A stretch of DNA of 64,000 nt from a virus. Of the stretch, positions 53,045 through 62,392 are shown one piece after another. A model generated the notes under the pieces. That model searched no databases and had not been told where the DNA came from. It saw only the letters and a program-made list of their open reading frames with translations. Numbering within the stretch: position 1 is the first letter of the stretch; each line of letters opens with the position of its first letter. Both the position numbers and the translations under genes were made by a program. Where the stretch lies: positions 1-64,000 of the IMG/VR virus record IMGVR_UViG_3300023174_000100; one strand, 5' to 3'.

Positions 53045-54062
53045 ACTAGATTATACCTATGTTATAGGAACAAATGTTATGTTTTATGAAATAGACATGC
53101 TTCCTTACTTAGTTGATAGTATTATTGATTCAGTAAAAGAAATTGAAAATCAAGAAAATATAACCATTGATTTATTTTTAAATACATGTTATTTGTTCGA
53201 ATCTTGCGAAAGTCCAGAAACAGCTAAAAATATTCAATGGAAATTTATGAATATTATTCATAAATTAAAGCAAGAGACTAATTGTAAAATAATACAAGGG
53301 CATTTACCAAATTCTTCAGATTTATATACAATGGTAAATTACAGAAGAGACTTGAATTACAATTATGCTAATAAAGTAGATATTGTTATTTGGGGAGAAA
53401 CAGATTGCTTAGTTCCTCATAATACTTTTTCTATATTAGATAAAATAAAAAAGTCATCTGATAATGCTAAATTTTACAGATATATTATTACTTTTGCGGA
53501 TAGAAAAATGTGGGATTCTTCCTGGGAGGTATTAGAACATCCAGAATTTTTGAATTCTACATACTATGAAAAATCAGATCCTAGGTGCTTTACAGAAAAA
53601 CACTCTATAAGATATGTCATGACTAAAGATGAAATGGATAAGATTAATAAAAAATATGAATCTGATATTGATGTTAATGTCTTGTATAGTCCTAAATTTG
53701 ATGGTAGTTTATTATGTATAAGTTCTGAATTAATAAAAGCTGGCGCTAACATACCTTTAGGTTTTTGGGGCCTGAGCGGAGAAGATACAGCTTTTATGCA
53801 AGAATGCATGAAAGTTATGCAAAATTATTACGTTCAATATGTAGTAAAAAATATTTTGAAAGTACATAATAGAGAACATCCAGAAAAGAGGAAGTATGCT
53901 GTGTCAAAATCAGATGGTCAAAAAAGCACTCAAGAAAAAAAAGGAGATTGGTACAATATAGTAAGAGACATAAACAAGAAAAACTTAGAACTTCTATACG
54001 GAAATAATAGACAAGAAAGGTTACTTACTTATAAAGATTATATAAAAGAATTAAATATATAG
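53028..54062 (+). CDS. Putative glycosyltransferase-like protein
   Basis: A 344-residue protein of uncertain family. Features that fit a GT-A fold are VDIVIWGETDCLVPHNTF near residue 118 and GFWGLSGEDTAFMQECM near residue 245, the latter like the region after the acceptor site in many GT2 enzymes. It sits inside the glycosyltransferase block. An alternative start is the internal ATG at 53037. Confidence 0.5.
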   Translation: MKDMVKLDYTYVIGTNVMFYEIDMLPYLVDSIIDSVKEIENQENITIDLFLNTCYLFESCESPETAKNIQWKFMNIIHKLKQETNCKIIQGHLPNSSDLYTMVNYRRDLNYNYANKVDIVIWGETDCLVPHNTFSILDKIKKSSDNAKFYRYIITFADRKMWDSSWEVLEHPEFLNSTYYEKSDPRCFTEKHSIRYVMTKDEMDKINKKYESDIDVNVLYSPKFDGSLLCISSELIKAGANIPLGFWGLSGEDTAFMQECMKVMQNYYVQYVVKNILKVHNREHPEKRKYAVSKSDGQKSTQEKKGDWYNIVRDINKKNLELLYGNNRQERLLTYKDYIKELNI

Positions 54063-54063
54063 C

Positions 54064-54981
54064 ATGGATTCTAAAGATTTAAAAAACATAGTGAAAGATT
54101 TAGAAAAAAGTCTTAAAAAAATACAAGTTAGTGGAAGAAATCTGAAAAAAATAAGTAAGAATCTCGCTAAAGAAGTAAAAAATAATAATAAACCTTCTTC
54201 TATAAAAGATTTTAAAGTAGATAAAAAAGAATTCAAGTATCCTATAAAAGTTTTAAATTATAGGGCGGTTAAAGAAAGTGACGAAAATATGTTTTTTGGA
54301 GGATCAGATGATGAGGCAAGGATATCTTGGAAGAAGCAGAAAAAATTGGACAATCCCAAATTTATGGACAAAAAAGTAGAAAGAGAATATAGACTATTGG
54401 CATATATGAGCGGAATATCTCCGAATACAGATTTATCGGATGTTCAAAGAGTAGTTATATCCAAAAAAAGTTCCGGAGCTACTTACTTTTTATTTGAATC
54501 TAAGAAATATTATGTTGAAACGGAGTATAATTTCAACACTAAAAATTTGATAAATAAGTCCATACAAACCATAAAATCCGAGGGAGAGAATATTTCTAGC
54601 GGCGATTTAAATTTACTTGTTAGACAAATAGCTAATTTAAAAAACCAGAATAAAATAAGAAAAATAGAAGGAGAGTTCCTGAGAAGAAGTAATTCTACAG
54701 GTTATTATGTATATTTAAGATATGGTTTTGTTCCGGATGAATCAGCTCAAAGCAATTTTAGAAACTTAATAGATGAATTTAATAATCAATATCCTAATAA
54801 TAGAGTAAATAAAATAGAAGATTTCCTAAAAACGGAAACAGGCAGGAATTTTTGGAGAGAGAAGGGTGATGATTGGGATGGATATTTTGATTTATCAGAT
54901 AACTCTTATAGTATGAAAACACTAGGAGATTATGTCGAAAATAAAATTGACAGAGATTTGTTTAACTTAACATTTAAATAG
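54064..54981 (+). CDS. Hypothetical protein, glycosyltransferase block
   Basis: A 305-residue protein I do not recognise. The first 60 residues are a charged helix (LKNIVKDLEKSLKKIQVSGRN). The rest is mixed; the stretch GYYVYLRYGFVPDES near residue 217 and the C-terminal FWREKGDDWDGYFDL are distinctive but not assigned. It lies one base after the preceding gene and two bases before the next. Confidence 0.45.
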   Translation: MDSKDLKNIVKDLEKSLKKIQVSGRNLKKISKNLAKEVKNNNKPSSIKDFKVDKKEFKYPIKVLNYRAVKESDENMFFGGSDDEARISWKKQKKLDNPKFMDKKVEREYRLLAYMSGISPNTDLSDVQRVVISKKSSGATYFLFESKKYYVETEYNFNTKNLINKSIQTIKSEGENISSGDLNLLVRQIANLKNQNKIRKIEGEFLRRSNSTGYYVYLRYGFVPDESAQSNFRNLIDEFNNQYPNNRVNKIEDFLKTETGRNFWREKGDDWDGYFDLSDNSYSMKTLGDYVENKIDRDLFNLTFK

Positions 54982-54983
54982 CA

Positions 54984-55238
54984 ATGGAAAGCAACTTAAA
55001 ATTAATTCAAAAAACCCTCAGAGATTTAATTAAATTTTCAGATGGTGAAGAAGACTTAGAATTAGATGTAGCTTTTATACTTTCGAATTATGAAGATTCT
55101 TACATAGATGAAGTTAGAAAAATTTACTACGAGAGAAAATTTAATTGGCTTGACGGAATAGACAACAAAATAGCTGATTTACTGATAAATATATACGGAT
55201 TATACTTTGATGAACAAACAGATACCGAAACTAATTAA
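54984..55238 (+). CDS. Small acidic hypothetical protein
   Basis: An 84-residue acidic, mostly helical protein with no recognised motif. It sits between the unknown 305-residue gene and the first methyltransferase and may be a partner of one of them. Confidence 0.5.
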   Translation: MESNLKLIQKTLRDLIKFSDGEEDLELDVAFILSNYEDSYIDEVRKIYYERKFNWLDGIDNKIADLLINIYGLYFDEQTDTETN

Positions 55239-55250
55239 ATAATTTATATC

Positions 55251-55904
55251 ATGGGTTACATTTTACCATCGTTTTATCATGCAATAGCAAGCGAAAAATT
55301 AAAAAGACCTTGTCCGGAAATTTTTGTAGAGACAGGAACTTTTAAAGGAGGCACGGCGCTTACAACCTTACGGCATGTTGGAAATTTAGACGACTTCTCT
55401 CAGTGGCACACAGTTGAGTTAGGAGATTCTATTGCAAAAATTGCCTCTAATAGATTCAAGCAAATAGAAAAAAGGGGGAAATTTTATGATGAGATTCTTT
55501 CGGACGATACGGAAGATTCAGATTTTATTGAAAAGGAAACTTACTTTGATGGAAAATTAACGTTATATAAAAACGACAGCACTGCTTTCCTATCAGAGTT
55601 TTTAAAAGACAGGACGAATCCCATATGTTTTTGGTTAGATGCTCACGCAGGTGCCGACAAATACGCTAGAGGAGAACAAGATGTACCCCTACTTAGAGAA
55701 CTTGAACTAATCTTTGAAACTGCCCAGGAAAATGATTTAATAGGTATTGATGACGCTCACTTATTCGGTACAAATCAAAATGGCAAATGCGATTATACAA
55801 AAATAACAATTAACTTAATAAAAGAATTATCTAACTCCTATGGATATTCCGTATATGCATCTCAACCTTATAACATGGAATTATTAATTATATTTCAAGA
55901 ATGA
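55251..55904 (+). CDS. SAM-dependent methyltransferase-like protein
   Basis: The 217-residue product looks like a class I methyltransferase: IFVETGTFKGGTALTTL is motif I, followed by WHTVELGD and a conserved CFWLDAHAG near residue 123, and DLIGIDDAHLFG. In sugar pathways such enzymes methylate O or N positions of glycans or of side chains. It overlaps the next gene by four bases. The substrate is unknown. Confidence 0.7.
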   Translation: MGYILPSFYHAIASEKLKRPCPEIFVETGTFKGGTALTTLRHVGNLDDFSQWHTVELGDSIAKIASNRFKQIEKRGKFYDEILSDDTEDSDFIEKETYFDGKLTLYKNDSTAFLSEFLKDRTNPICFWLDAHAGADKYARGEQDVPLLRELELIFETAQENDLIGIDDAHLFGTNQNGKCDYTKITINLIKELSNSYGYSVYASQPYNMELLIIFQE

Positions 55905-56830
55905 GAATATTAATCATACATCAACCTTTCCCTATGGGTAATTATAAATTATCCCAAGCATTAGGATCAGAATTGCATTTAAGAGGACATGAAGTAACTA
56001 CAGTACATCAACTTAACATGTCAGAAATAAATGAAGAGATGTCAGAAGAATTTAAAAATAGTATAGATGAATTAAATCCTGATGTTATTTATTATGAAAT
56101 GTTAGATGCTGCTACATTTAATATCATAAAAAATGTAAAATGTAGGAATAGAATATTATGCGCTACATCTAATGGAGTTTTAGGATACGATGGAATTTTG
56201 AAAGGATGGGGAACATATTACGATAAATTGATAACTAATTCTAAAAAATTATATGATGATGTTTATACTAACATATGCGCTGAAACATTTAATTATTATT
56301 TTCTAGCTATAAATGATTCTGAATTAATATACAATCCCATGTATGATAAGAGATGTGTATTTTTGGGAATGGGATTTAATAGACTTACAGATGAATCTTA
56401 CAAGCTAGAAAGAGAAATATTTTTTTCTGGAGGTAATGATTCATTATCTATATATGGTCAAGGTTGGGGTAATCATGAAAATTTAGTTGGCATTTTACCT
56501 CCTGATGATATTGGTTCCTTATACAAATCAGCTAAGAGTGCTGTAGCCATAATAGGTAAAGGCCAAAGAGAATTAGGTATGATTAATAACAGATACTCTG
56601 AAATAGCTTTTTCTAAATGTCCTATAGTTACCTATCCTTATGATATCGATTGGTTTGGTGCTGAAAATTACATGAACTTTATAAAATCCCCTTCCGAACT
56701 ACACAAATTAGTATCGGAAATAATTAGAAATCCTGATAAATATCATTATAAATGTAACCTTTTTAGGGATTTCATTGTTAATCAGAATAAAATATTTTAC
56801 GAAAAATTAACTAGATTACTTTATGTATAA
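55901..56830 (+). CDS. Glycosyltransferase, GT-B (CgeB/GT1-like)
   Basis: The 309-residue product begins MRILIIHQPFPMGNYKLSQALGSEL and has a C-terminal half resembling the CgeB-like GT-B domain: IYGQGWGNHENLVG, SLYKSAKSAVAIIGKG, NNRYSEIAFSKCPIVTYPYD. The ordering fits retaining GT-B enzymes. Overlaps with both neighbours suggest co-translation. Confidence 0.7.
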   Translation: MRILIIHQPFPMGNYKLSQALGSELHLRGHEVTTVHQLNMSEINEEMSEEFKNSIDELNPDVIYYEMLDAATFNIIKNVKCRNRILCATSNGVLGYDGILKGWGTYYDKLITNSKKLYDDVYTNICAETFNYYFLAINDSELIYNPMYDKRCVFLGMGFNRLTDESYKLEREIFFSGGNDSLSIYGQGWGNHENLVGILPPDDIGSLYKSAKSAVAIIGKGQRELGMINNRYSEIAFSKCPIVTYPYDIDWFGAENYMNFIKSPSELHKLVSEIIRNPDKYHYKCNLFRDFIVNQNKIFYEKLTRLLYV

Positions 56831-57410
56831 CTACGAAGAAATTTTAAAAGACATTCCCGATAAAAAGGAGAATAAAAACACTACATCTCACAAATTTAAG
56901 AAAGATTTACTAGATTTTTTCTCTGACAAAAATATAAAAGTTTGTTTAGAAATAGGATCTAACTGGGGGTATACAACTAGAGTATTGTCTTACATATCTG
57001 AAAAAGTATATACTATTGATCACCTAGAAGATAATATTAAAAAGGTAATAGAAAATACGAAGGGCAGAAAGAATATAACTTGTATTATTGGAGATGCCTA
57101 CTCAAATAAAACATACATAAACATAAATGATAGCATTGATTTATGTTTTATTGATTGTGTTCATGATTACTCAAATGTTAAAGAAGATATTGAGAGATGC
57201 TTACGAATGAAAAAAGAGGATAAAGACTTATATATTGTCTTTGATGATTATGGACATCCAACAGCAAGAGGAGTTAAAAAAGCTATAGATGAGGCTATAA
57301 CTTCCGGTAGACTTGAGGATACTCATAGAATAGGCCACGAATCCGGATTTAATGTTTTTAATTCTGTTGTATTAGTTGACAGCGAAGGGATAATTTGCAA
57401 AGTTTTATAA
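56823..57410 (+). CDS. Class I SAM-dependent methyltransferase
   Basis: The 195-residue product has CLEIGSNWGYTTRVLSYI (motif I), VYTIDHLEDN and DLCFIDCVHDYSNVKEDIERCL, the usual order of the Methyltransf_24-type fold. It probably methylates a sugar or a small acceptor, as do similar genes among polysaccharide clusters. It is the second methyltransferase of this block. Confidence 0.78.
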   Translation: MYNYEEILKDIPDKKENKNTTSHKFKKDLLDFFSDKNIKVCLEIGSNWGYTTRVLSYISEKVYTIDHLEDNIKKVIENTKGRKNITCIIGDAYSNKTYININDSIDLCFIDCVHDYSNVKEDIERCLRMKKEDKDLYIVFDDYGHPTARGVKKAIDEAITSGRLEDTHRIGHESGFNVFNSVVLVDSEGIICKVL

Positions 57411-57412
57411 AT

Positions 57413-58411
57413 ATGAACATAGCAATAATATCCGAAATAGGAAATTTTACTAAATATCCTAGAAATTTTGAGAATGCTAGAACAGATGTAGCTTGGTCGA
57501 TTGCTTTAGATGCAGTTAGTGTACCCGCTGATTCTCACTTAATAAAAAAGTATATTGAATCGTTTACGTCTTTTAAAAAGTTTGACCTAGCTATTATAAT
57601 ACCCGGTAAAAATAAACCATATTTAGAAATTAATTTTATTAGAGAATATTTTGCTGATAAAGTTACTATGATGCAGGAAGGTCCAAACTGGTATTGGCAA
57701 GATTATGATATAAAAGGTCAGTTTAATTTTTATAACGCATTAAGAGAGTGCGACTTTATTCTTTGTCATAATTCAGCAGATAAAAAATACTATAAGGGAA
57801 TAACTAATCTAGAGTGTTTAGTAATGCCTTCTCTTATGATTGAAGATACCATAAAAAACGTAGTTCCAAAAAGAAGAGATGCTGAAGGTATTGTCATAGG
57901 AGGTAATTTTTGTTCTTGGTATGGAGGTATGGATTCGTTTATAGTTTCTGCGTCATCAAGAAAAGAATGGTCTACGGGAGATAATTTAATACCTATCTTT
58001 GCTCCTTCTATGGGTCGAAAAAAAGAAGATGAGGACTACATTCCCGACATTACACATTTGCCTTATTGCTCTTGGATGGAGTGGATTAATCAATTAGCAT
58101 CTAAAGCTAAAATAGGCGTACATTTAATGCGAACGCATGCAGCAGGTACTTTTGCTTTAAATTGTTCTTTTTTAGGTATTCCTTGTGTTGGTTATGAGGG
58201 ACTTGACACTCAGGATAATCTACATCCGTATACTACAGTTAGACTAGGAAACACATCACAAGCAGTAGATATTATAAAAAAGCTAGCGAATCCAGGTTTT
58301 TATGAAATGTGTTCAGAGGAAACAAAACATTTATATGACTCTCACTATTCTGAATCAGCATTCAAAAACCGTTTCATAAACAAACTTAATAATTTAGTAA
58401 ATGAAAATTAG
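57413..58411 (+). CDS. Putative GT-B glycosyltransferase
   Basis: The 332-residue protein starts MNIAIISEIGNFTKYPRNF. The start at 57413 directly follows the stop of the preceding gene (57408-57410); an in-frame TTG at 57395 would add six residues and is less likely. The C-terminal half has LASKAKIGVHLMRTHAAGTFALNCSFLGIPCVGYEG, a typical GT-B region. It overlaps the next gene by 11 bases. Confidence 0.65.
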   Translation: MNIAIISEIGNFTKYPRNFENARTDVAWSIALDAVSVPADSHLIKKYIESFTSFKKFDLAIIIPGKNKPYLEINFIREYFADKVTMMQEGPNWYWQDYDIKGQFNFYNALRECDFILCHNSADKKYYKGITNLECLVMPSLMIEDTIKNVVPKRRDAEGIVIGGNFCSWYGGMDSFIVSASSRKEWSTGDNLIPIFAPSMGRKKEDEDYIPDITHLPYCSWMEWINQLASKAKIGVHLMRTHAAGTFALNCSFLGIPCVGYEGLDTQDNLHPYTTVRLGNTSQAVDIIKKLANPGFYEMCSEETKHLYDSHYSESAFKNRFINKLNNLVNEN

Positions 58412-59771
58412 TTTTATTGTACCCGGAAGAAACAACTTAAAATACTTTAAATGGTCTTATGATTCTATTATGAAAAATAAGGGAAATCATGAAGTTGAAA
58501 TTTGCTTTGCCGATGACGCTTCTACTGATGGTACATGGGATTGGGTTTATAGTGAATCTCTAATAAATCCTATGCTAAAAGTCATGCGAAATGAAGGAAA
58601 TACGAGATTGGGACACACTATATTATACGATGCTTTAGTTAGAAGATCTTCTTATGACATATGCATTATATGGCATTGCGACATGTATTTAGCTCCTGGA
58701 GCATTAGACGCTATTGAAAAAAACATGGTAGATAAAAAAACCATTGTCTCACTTACTAGAGTGGAACCTCCTCTACATCCTCCGGGACATGAAAAAATAA
58801 TATCAGATTTAGGAACGGAGCCGGAAACATTCATGGAGAGTAAGTTCATAGAATTAGTTCACAACATGAAAACAAAATCTTCGAAAAAAGACAAAACAAC
58901 AAACGGCGTATTTGCTCCATGGGCTTTTTACAAAGAGGAATTTTTGAAAATTGGAGGTCATGATTCTTTATTTTATGTCCAATCAAAAGAAGATTCTGAC
59001 ATTTGGAATAGATTAATGCTAAATGGAGCAACATTTATACAAACATGGGAAGGATTTGTATATCACATGACATGCAGAGGATCTAGATTCAACCCAACTA
59101 TTACACAAGTTGGTAAAAATTCTGATGAGTGGGAGAAGCAAAACATTATATCTACAAGAAATTTCATTAGAAAATGGGGAGGGATGCCACTTCAAAATGA
59201 ATATCATGCAATTTCTCCAAATAAAAAATATAATATTGGAATCATTGTCGACATGTCTTCTGAAATGAATCAACCAAGCGATGAGGAGTTTATAGATTTT
59301 ATTGGATTCTTAGAAATTTTTTCCGATTCTTTGCATATCGTAGGAGATAAAAAATATAGAGATTTAATTAAGTTTTACATAGATAAAGAACAGGCAAATA
59401 CATTATACTACTTAGCTGACAGACTTTATGGATACAACTATAAATACACTCCTGTAAATCAGATAGTGATAGATGATAGCATAGTTATTAGCATGGAATG
59501 GGATAAGATTAAAGTTAATGAGGTATTTGACTTTCTGCAAAAATTCCCATTTATTATTGAAAATTATAGTCCTGGAATGTATGAAAGTAACATTGGCACA
59601 ATACATATTAAAAATGACAACTCTATTTCAAAAACTTATGAAAATAATTTAATAACAGTAAATAATATCTATCAATTAAGGATATATAAAGAAATTTACC
59701 CGGAATATTTTGATAGATACAGACCTGTTTTAAGCTTTTTAGAAATGGAAAAATTAAATAATATCTTATAA
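58401..59771 (+). CDS. Glycosyltransferase, GT2 family
   Basis: The 456-residue product has a clear GT2 N-terminus: ISFIVPGRNNLKYFKWSYDSI, ICFADDASTDGTWDWV (donor site) and IIWHCDMYLAPGALDAI (metal site). The domain ends around residue 260 near VYHMTCRGSRF. The C-terminal 200 residues are unassigned and may bind the acceptor. It is the last gene of the block. Confidence 0.82.
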   Translation: MKISFIVPGRNNLKYFKWSYDSIMKNKGNHEVEICFADDASTDGTWDWVYSESLINPMLKVMRNEGNTRLGHTILYDALVRRSSYDICIIWHCDMYLAPGALDAIEKNMVDKKTIVSLTRVEPPLHPPGHEKIISDLGTEPETFMESKFIELVHNMKTKSSKKDKTTNGVFAPWAFYKEEFLKIGGHDSLFYVQSKEDSDIWNRLMLNGATFIQTWEGFVYHMTCRGSRFNPTITQVGKNSDEWEKQNIISTRNFIRKWGGMPLQNEYHAISPNKKYNIGIIVDMSSEMNQPSDEEFIDFIGFLEIFSDSLHIVGDKKYRDLIKFYIDKEQANTLYYLADRLYGYNYKYTPVNQIVIDDSIVISMEWDKIKVNEVFDFLQKFPFIIENYSPGMYESNIGTIHIKNDNSISKTYENNLITVNNIYQLRIYKEIYPEYFDRYRPVLSFLEMEKLNNIL

Positions 59772-59779
59772 AAATTATT

Positions 59780-60292
59780 ATGGAAGATCAAAATAAAATA
59801 CCTAAAAAATATCTTAAAGGACTAAAAGATAAAGGTAAAATGGGGTCTAAAGAAGCTATGAAAAAAGAAATTGAAAAGTACAAAGGAAAAGACACGTACA
59901 AAAAAGATTGGGATGCTGATTATAATGATGACGGTAAAAGGATAAAAACTAAACAAGGAGCCGCAACTAGTGCTTTTAAAAAGAGATTTGGAGAAATTAT
60001 TAAAAACAAAATTGTTGAATACATGGATGCAATTTCTCTTGATGAGGACTCTTCTGAAGAAGGTTTGAAAAATAAAGCAGAGAAATCGGATATTCCTCTA
60101 GGTATTTTAAGGCAGGTATATAACAAAGGTAAAGCAGCCTGGAATTCCGGGCACAGACCAGGGGTTAGTCAAGACCAATGGGCTATGGGCAGAGTTAATA
60201 GTTTTATAACTGGAGTTGGAGGAGCTAGAAGCGCAGATGATAAGTTATGGAAACAAGCACAGGCCGCTCGAAAGAAAAAAAAGAAGTCTTAA
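59780..60292 (+). CDS. DUF5824-like phage protein
   Basis: The 170-residue product has the conserved DUF5824-like C-terminal block: IPLGILRQVYNKGKAAWNSGHRPG, SQDQWAMGRVNSFI, GGARSADDKLW. This domain recurs in phages of marine bacteria and has no known function. The rest is Lys-rich. It starts eight bases after the last glycosyltransferase gene. Confidence 0.8.
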   Translation: MEDQNKIPKKYLKGLKDKGKMGSKEAMKKEIEKYKGKDTYKKDWDADYNDDGKRIKTKQGAATSAFKKRFGEIIKNKIVEYMDAISLDEDSSEEGLKNKAEKSDIPLGILRQVYNKGKAAWNSGHRPGVSQDQWAMGRVNSFITGVGGARSADDKLWKQAQAARKKKKKS

Positions 60293-60296
60293 TCAT

Positions 60297-60331
60297 TATT
60301 TATATTTTATAGTTCTCTTTATACTATTTAT
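60297..60331 (+). promoter_or_regulatory. Two TATTTAT motifs in one gap
   Basis: TATTTAT occurs at 60297-60303 and again at 60325-60331, the second followed by ATAAAAAAC and then ATG at 60344, with the same spacing as the copies at 14824 and 20664. The 51-base gap holds no gene. Confidence 0.5.
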
Positions 60332-60343
60332 ATAAAAAACATT

Positions 60344-61045
60344 ATGCTATATTTTGATAAAGAATATCTATCACAGTATTTAGACACTGGCTTATCTTTG
60401 AAAGTTTTTGTTGACGGCAATGTACTTTCTGTATCTTCTAAAGACGATTTAGGTAAAATTAGAGGGACTGGCTATAATCCCTCAGGTAAACCAACTCCAT
60501 TTGATTATAAAGCTATAACTAAAATTAAGATAGGGTCTACTTCTTATTCTCTTGATATGCTAAATAAATCTGATGCATCAATACCAGATATAGGGAGTAC
60601 AGATGGAGAAGATGCGATGAATAAAGAATCTATTATTTTTATCAAAGAGCATATAATTAAAATACTAGAAGGTAAATATGACCATATAAATTTCACTCCT
60701 CCGGACAGCGTTGCAAAAGCAGCAGAGAGGGGATTAGAAATGAGAAAAAAATCCGGAGGAAAAGGCGGGCTTAATGCAAAACAGGCTAAAAAAGCAGGAG
60801 TTGGATCTGGAGTACAGAGAGCTTCAAACCTAAAAAATAAAAGTAAAATGAGTCCTGAAACAGTCAGGAGAATGAGAAATTTCTTTAGCAGGCACAATAA
60901 AAATATAAAAGTAGACGCCGGTAAAACTCCTGCCCAAGACAGAGGTTATATTGCAGGGTTATTATGGGGAGGAAATGCAGGAAAATCGTGGGCAAATAAA
61001 GTAGTGAGGCAAATGGATGCCGCCGATAAAAAGAGTAAAAAATGA
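60344..61045 (+). CDS. Phage protein of unknown function with conserved C-terminal domain
   Basis: The 233-residue product ends with a conserved phage block: VAKAAERGLEMRKK, SPETVRRMRNFFSRHNKN, RGYIAGLLWGGNAGKSWANKVVRQMDAAD. I recall this block from other phages of marine bacteria; its function is unknown. It overlaps the next gene by four bases (ATGA). Confidence 0.75.
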   Translation: MLYFDKEYLSQYLDTGLSLKVFVDGNVLSVSSKDDLGKIRGTGYNPSGKPTPFDYKAITKIKIGSTSYSLDMLNKSDASIPDIGSTDGEDAMNKESIIFIKEHIIKILEGKYDHINFTPPDSVAKAAERGLEMRKKSGGKGGLNAKQAKKAGVGSGVQRASNLKNKSKMSPETVRRMRNFFSRHNKNIKVDAGKTPAQDRGYIAGLLWGGNAGKSWANKVVRQMDAADKKSKK

Positions 61046-61656
61046 AATTACCTGAAATAACCAATTTATTCTATGGTATAACCGCTATACTTAGTGCGCT
61101 AGGTATAAGACACATATTTTCCTATTGGATAAATAAAAATAAGCAAAAATCTGTAGATTATAATACTCTACTAGAAAGGCAAGATAAAATTATTGAAGAT
61201 TTAGAGGAAAAACTTCACGAGTTAGAATCTAAGACCGCAACGACTTCTGAAGATAATCTAAAACTAAAACAAGAAATATTTGTTTTAAAAAATGGAATAT
61301 CTTTGTTAGAAAGCTCAGCACTAGATTTGCCTTTGCCTATGTGGTTAAAAAGTTCAGATGGAAAATTACTAGCAACTAATACGGCTTATGTTGATACTTT
61401 TGTAAAGAATTGCACTGAATCAATATCTAATCATTTAGGACAATCTGATAAATGCATATTAGGACAAGAAGCTCATGATACAATCACTAAAAAAGAAAAA
61501 GAAATACTATCTAATGGCTCCGTTATGATTTATAAAGAGTCTGTAAAATTATCAGGTATTGTCACTGATTTCATTTTTATCCTGTTCCCTAGAAAATTAG
61601 GTAAAGTAACCTTAGGAATAACAGGTATTGCAATTAATGAATCCCTAATAAAATAA
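61042..61656 (+). CDS. Membrane protein with coiled coil and PAS-like domain
   Basis: The 204-residue product has an N-terminal hydrophobic segment (NLFYGITAILSALGIRHIF), a charged helix likely to be a coiled coil (residues about 35-90), and a C-terminal domain from residue 95 with PAS-like features: LDLPLPMWLKSSDGKLLATNTAYVDTFV. PAS domains sense small ligands or redox state. No output domain is present. It could sense conditions in the host cell or regulate lysis, but this is speculation. Confidence 0.6.
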   Translation: MKLPEITNLFYGITAILSALGIRHIFSYWINKNKQKSVDYNTLLERQDKIIEDLEEKLHELESKTATTSEDNLKLKQEIFVLKNGISLLESSALDLPLPMWLKSSDGKLLATNTAYVDTFVKNCTESISNHLGQSDKCILGQEAHDTITKKEKEILSNGSVMIYKESVKLSGIVTDFIFILFPRKLGKVTLGITGIAINESLIK

Positions 61657-61657
61657 T

Positions 61658-62392
61658 ATGGCCGATTCTGATTTAAAACAAAATGATAAGGATTTAAAAA
61701 CACTTTCTACAGCCGAGCTAGATCAGAGAGTAAAGAAGCAAGGTATGAAATTTGAGTTTGCAGATTCTAAAAGAGCTGCTAAATCAATTTTAACTTTGAA
61801 AAGATCAGACTTACCTAGAGGATATAAATCTAAAGTAGCACAAGGTATTTTAAACCGTATTGATAGTGCCTTAAGTAGAACAAAAGATAAAATAAAAATA
61901 TTCAACATAAAAAAGGCAAAAGCACTATGGGAGAAATTTTTTGATACTTTTACAGAAGAAGAAGATACAACAAAAAATCAAACAGAGCCGGAAGAAGAAG
62001 ACAAAACTAAAGTAAAAGATTTAGGAGCTCAAGGAGCAGATACAACTCTAGAAGAAAGTGGCTATCAAATTGTAAGAAACGACTCAGGAGATAGTGGAGT
62101 TATAGTGAGACTGCTTAAAGATAACGAATTTTCAATAGGATATTTTACCGAAGACCCATCAGAGCTATCACCTGCAAAGTTAAAAATAAACGGAAGAGAA
62201 CTTAAAAATCCTGTTATGACTTTGCATATAAGCGAATTTATTGAAGAAGAAGTGGAACCAGTAGAAGAGCCTAAAAATAAATCTAGTGACACAAAAAATA
62301 ACAAAGATAAAGAAGAGCCCAAAAAACAAGAAATAACACCTAAAAAACAAATAGCACCTCAAAAATCTAAAGAAGATGGCTCAGATACGTGA
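61658..62392 (+). CDS. Hypothetical protein with acidic, Lys-rich tail
   Basis: A 244-residue protein with no recognised domain. The N-terminal 100 residues are basic and helical. A small middle domain (residues about 125-185) has strand-like segments. The last 60 residues are an alternating Glu/Lys tail (KDKEEPKKQEITPKKQ). It overlaps the next gene by 17 bases. Confidence 0.5.
   Translation: MADSDLKQNDKDLKTLSTAELDQRVKKQGMKFEFADSKRAAKSILTLKRSDLPRGYKSKVAQGILNRIDSALSRTKDKIKIFNIKKAKALWEKFFDTFTEEEDTTKNQTEPEEEDKTKVKDLGAQGADTTLEESGYQIVRNDSGDSGVIVRLLKDNEFSIGYFTEDPSELSPAKLKINGRELKNPVMTLHISEFIEEEVEPVEEPKNKSSDTKNNKDKEEPKKQEITPKKQIAPQKSKEDGSDT

Noticed and set aside
57395-57412. TTG start for the GT-B gene at 57395
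   Set aside because: It would overlap the previous gene, and an ATG directly after that gene's stop gives a natural N-terminus.
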